Part shown: in pieces, positions 15,286 to 16,532 of the stretch
How the letters are laid out: every line of letters begins with the position of its first letter
Position numbering within the stretch: position 1 is the stretch's first letter
Source of the DNA: Acidobacteriota bacterium
GTDB lineage: Bacteria > Acidobacteriota > Blastocatellia > Pyrinomonadales > Pyrinomonadaceae
NCBI GenBank assembly: GCA_024640445.1
Contig: JAHEEZ010000061.1
Span: 1-16,532 of the forward strand
Direction: 5' to 3'
DNA: 16,532 nt
The notes under the pieces: generated by a model
What the model was told of the DNA's origin: nothing
What the model saw: only the letters and a program-made list of their open reading frames with translations
The model's database searches: none
Made by a program: the position numbers and the translations under genes

Positions 15286-16302
15286 TTAAGGATTCGAGCT
15301 CTTCGACAGTGTCTGGTCCTCGTCATTACCGGCGAGCCTTGCTCGAACCTGTTCTTCGATCCAGTCATACGTGATCTTGAGACCGTCCTCAAGCGAGACT
15401 TCCGGCTCCCAGCCCAGAACTTCCCTTAGGCGGCTGTTGTCGGAATTCCTTCCCCGTACGCCTTGCGGCCCGTCTATGTGTTTCTTGGCGACCGATATGC
15501 CGGCTGCCGAGGCGATGATATCGGCCAGTTCATTGATGGTCACCATCCTGTCCTGACCGAGGTTCAGCGGTTCGTAATGGTCCGAGACCATTAGCCTGTA
15601 AAGCCCTTCCACACAATCTGTGATGTAGCAGAAAGAGCGCGTCTGCTCTCCGTCGCCCCATATGTCTATCTCGGAAGCACCCGTGAGCTTGGCGTGGGCG
15701 ATCTTGCGGGCCAGTGCCGCGGGAGCTTTTTCCCTGCCGCCTTCCCACGTGCCCTTTTCTCCGAAAATATTGTGAAATCTGACCGTTCTCGTTTCCAGCC
15801 CGAAGTCTTCCCTGTAATGGTTGCACAACCTCTCGGTTACGAGCTTTTCCCATCCATAGGCGTCCTGGGGCATCGCCGGATACGCGTCTTCTTCCTTAAG
15901 AGGGGTGACATTCGCGTCTTCCTGCAGAAACTCCGGATAAACGCAAGCCGATGATGTGTAGAGGTAACGCTTGATCCCATTCACGCGTGCGGCTTCAAGC
16001 GTGTGTATGTTGATCAGCGAGTTGTTGTGGAGGATCTGCGCATGGTTAGCCGAAATAAAACCCATTCCGCCCATGTCCGCCGCCAAGGCGTAAACGTGGT
16101 CAACGTTCCGTGTCGCTTGCAGGCAGTTGTCCCAGCGCCGAAGATCGAGTATCTCGAACTCATCGGCCTCGGTCTCGCCGAACTCCGGGTACTTCAGATC
16201 GACCCCACGAACCCAGTAACCCCGTTTCTTCAAGAACCCCGCCAAATGGCTTCCTATAAAGCCTCCGGCACCCGTTACAAGTACTCTTTTTCCGATTTCC
16301 AT
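15286..16302 (-). CDS. GDP-mannose 3,5-epimerase-like sugar epimerase (extended SDR)
   Basis: NAD-dependent extended SDR enzyme predicted to epimerise GDP-D-mannose at C3 and C5, giving GDP-L-galactose and/or GDP-L-gulose. The 338 residues closely follow the plant ascorbate-pathway enzyme: GAGGFIG (11-17), AADMGGMGFI (74-83), TSSACVYPE (116-124) with Cys120, the YxxxK pair Tyr149/Lys153, GTWEGGREKAPAA (184-196) with Lys192, WGDGEQTRSF (215-224) and GPQGVRGRNSDN (278-289). Cys120 and Lys192 align with the catalytic Cys145 and Lys217 of the Arabidopsis enzyme. The C-terminal 15-20 residues are polar and divergent. It lies between the tyrosine kinase and the dehydrogenase. Start ATG 16302 has only a weak Shine-Dalgarno. 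The alternative is another GDP- or UDP-hexose epimerase of the same branch. Confidence 0.9.
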   Translation of the reverse strand: MEIGKRVLVTGAGGFIGSHLAGFLKKRGYWVRGVDLKYPEFGETEADEFEILDLRRWDNCLQATRNVDHVYALAADMGGMGFISANHAQILHNNSLINIHTLEAARVNGIKRYLYTSSACVYPEFLQEDANVTPLKEEDAYPAMPQDAYGWEKLVTERLCNHYREDFGLETRTVRFHNIFGEKGTWEGGREKAPAALARKIAHAKLTGASEIDIWGDGEQTRSFCYITDCVEGLYRLMVSDHYEPLNLGQDRMVTINELADIIASAAGISVAKKHIDGPQGVRGRNSDNSRLREVLGWEPEVSLEDGLKITYDWIEEQVRARLAGNDEDQTLSKSSNP

Positions 16303-16341
16303 AAACTAATGCACAAGACGGCGTGCGGACTTCAACGCCTG

Positions 16342-16361
16342 GAACCGATCTGATCCGGTTC
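16342..16361 (-). other. Short hairpin between tyrosine kinase and epimerase genes
   Basis: Immediately after the kinase stop codon the minus strand can form a six-base-pair stem, GAACCG with CGGTTC, around an eight-base loop. No T-run follows, so it is not a typical Rho-independent terminator. It could attenuate, stabilise the upstream transcript, or be chance. Confidence 0.3.
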
Positions 16362-16363
16362 TC

Positions 16364-16532
16364 CTAAGCCTCGCGGTCCGCGCCCTCGCTATCGGAACTT
16401 CCGTAATAGCTTTGATAATAGTAATAGTTGTCAGTCGAACGGGAATCGACGTTGTTTAGAACGACGCCGAAAACCTTCGCCCCTATGTCATGGAGGAACT
16501 GCGTAGATCGCCTGACAATGTGCCGCGAACTC
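16364..16532 (-). CDS. BY-type tyrosine autokinase (Wzc/CpsD-like), C-terminal end only
   Basis: The frame is open from the right edge to a TAG at 16364-16366 and gives the last 55 residues. GAKVFGVVLNNVD (residues 17-29 of the visible part) is the final strand of the BY-kinase domain, seen at the end of Wzc, CpsD and exopolysaccharide CpsD/CapB-like kinases. It is followed by a tail with a tyrosine cluster, NYYYYQSYYG, then a short acidic end. Such tyrosine tails are autophosphorylated in trans and cycle during export to control polymer length in Wzx/Wzy systems. The membrane and polysaccharide-copolymerase part would lie outside the window. Too short to appear as an ATG-started frame, but motif and context agree. 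It is 61 bases upstream of the epimerase gene. Confidence 0.85.
   Translation of the reverse strand, partial: SSRHIVRRSTQFLHDIGAKVFGVVLNNVDSRSTDNYYYYQSYYGSSDSEGADREA

Noticed and set aside
16342..16361. Hairpin after the kinase gene as a terminator
   Set aside because: Six base pairs with an eight-base loop and no T-run; kept only as an unexplained hairpin.
1..16532. Mobile elements, CRISPR arrays, tRNA or rRNA genes
   Set aside because: Almost every base is in a minus-strand coding region with recognisable family motifs; I saw no transposase, regularly spaced repeats or RNA-gene structure in the short gaps.

Overview
The window is a dense, single-strand block of surface-polysaccharide genes. 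Every gene I can support lies on the minus strand, so transcription runs from high to low coordinates. It comes from a bacterium with roughly balanced GC. ADP-heptose enzymes, a GT9 heptosyltransferase and a Wzx/Wzy pair point to a diderm (Gram-negative-type) bacterium. I cannot fix the phylum from sequence alone; something like an Acidobacteriota lineage is possible but only a guess. There are no transposases, tRNAs, rRNAs, CRISPR arrays or long non-coding stretches; the longest gap is about 107 bases.

Region A (16532 down to about 7082) is the assembly block. In transcription order it holds: the C-terminal tail of a BY-type tyrosine autokinase (chain-length control), a GDP-mannose 3,5-epimerase homologue, a nucleotide-sugar 6-dehydrogenase, a GT2 glycosyltransferase, a GT4 glycosyltransferase, a Wzx flippase, a class I methyltransferase, a Wzy-type polymerase and an FkbM-type methyltransferase. 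The genes are packed with small gaps or short overlaps, as in one operon. A GC hairpin followed by a T-run directly after the FkbM stop codon looks like a Rho-independent terminator.

Region B (6974 down to 1) is the decoration and heptose block: a NodU/CmcH-type O-carbamoyltransferase, an unrecognised beta-propeller-like protein translationally coupled to it, a fused RfaE2-GmhA protein, a stand-alone RfaE1 heptose kinase, a GT9 heptosyltransferase and a GT4 glycosyltransferase cut by the window edge.

Taken together, the locus would make GDP-linked and possibly uronic-acid sugars, make ADP-heptose precursors, build a repeat unit with two to four glycosyltransferases, decorate it by methylation and carbamoylation, flip it with Wzx, polymerise it with Wzy and regulate it with the tyrosine kinase. 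GmhB and HldD, which complete ADP-L,D-heptose synthesis, are not in the window. Neither are a priming sugar-phosphate transferase or a Wza-type exporter. The most unusual points are the RfaE2-GmhA fusion, a carbamoyltransferase in the same transcription unit as heptose genes, and the orphan propeller coupled to it by a GTGA overlap.
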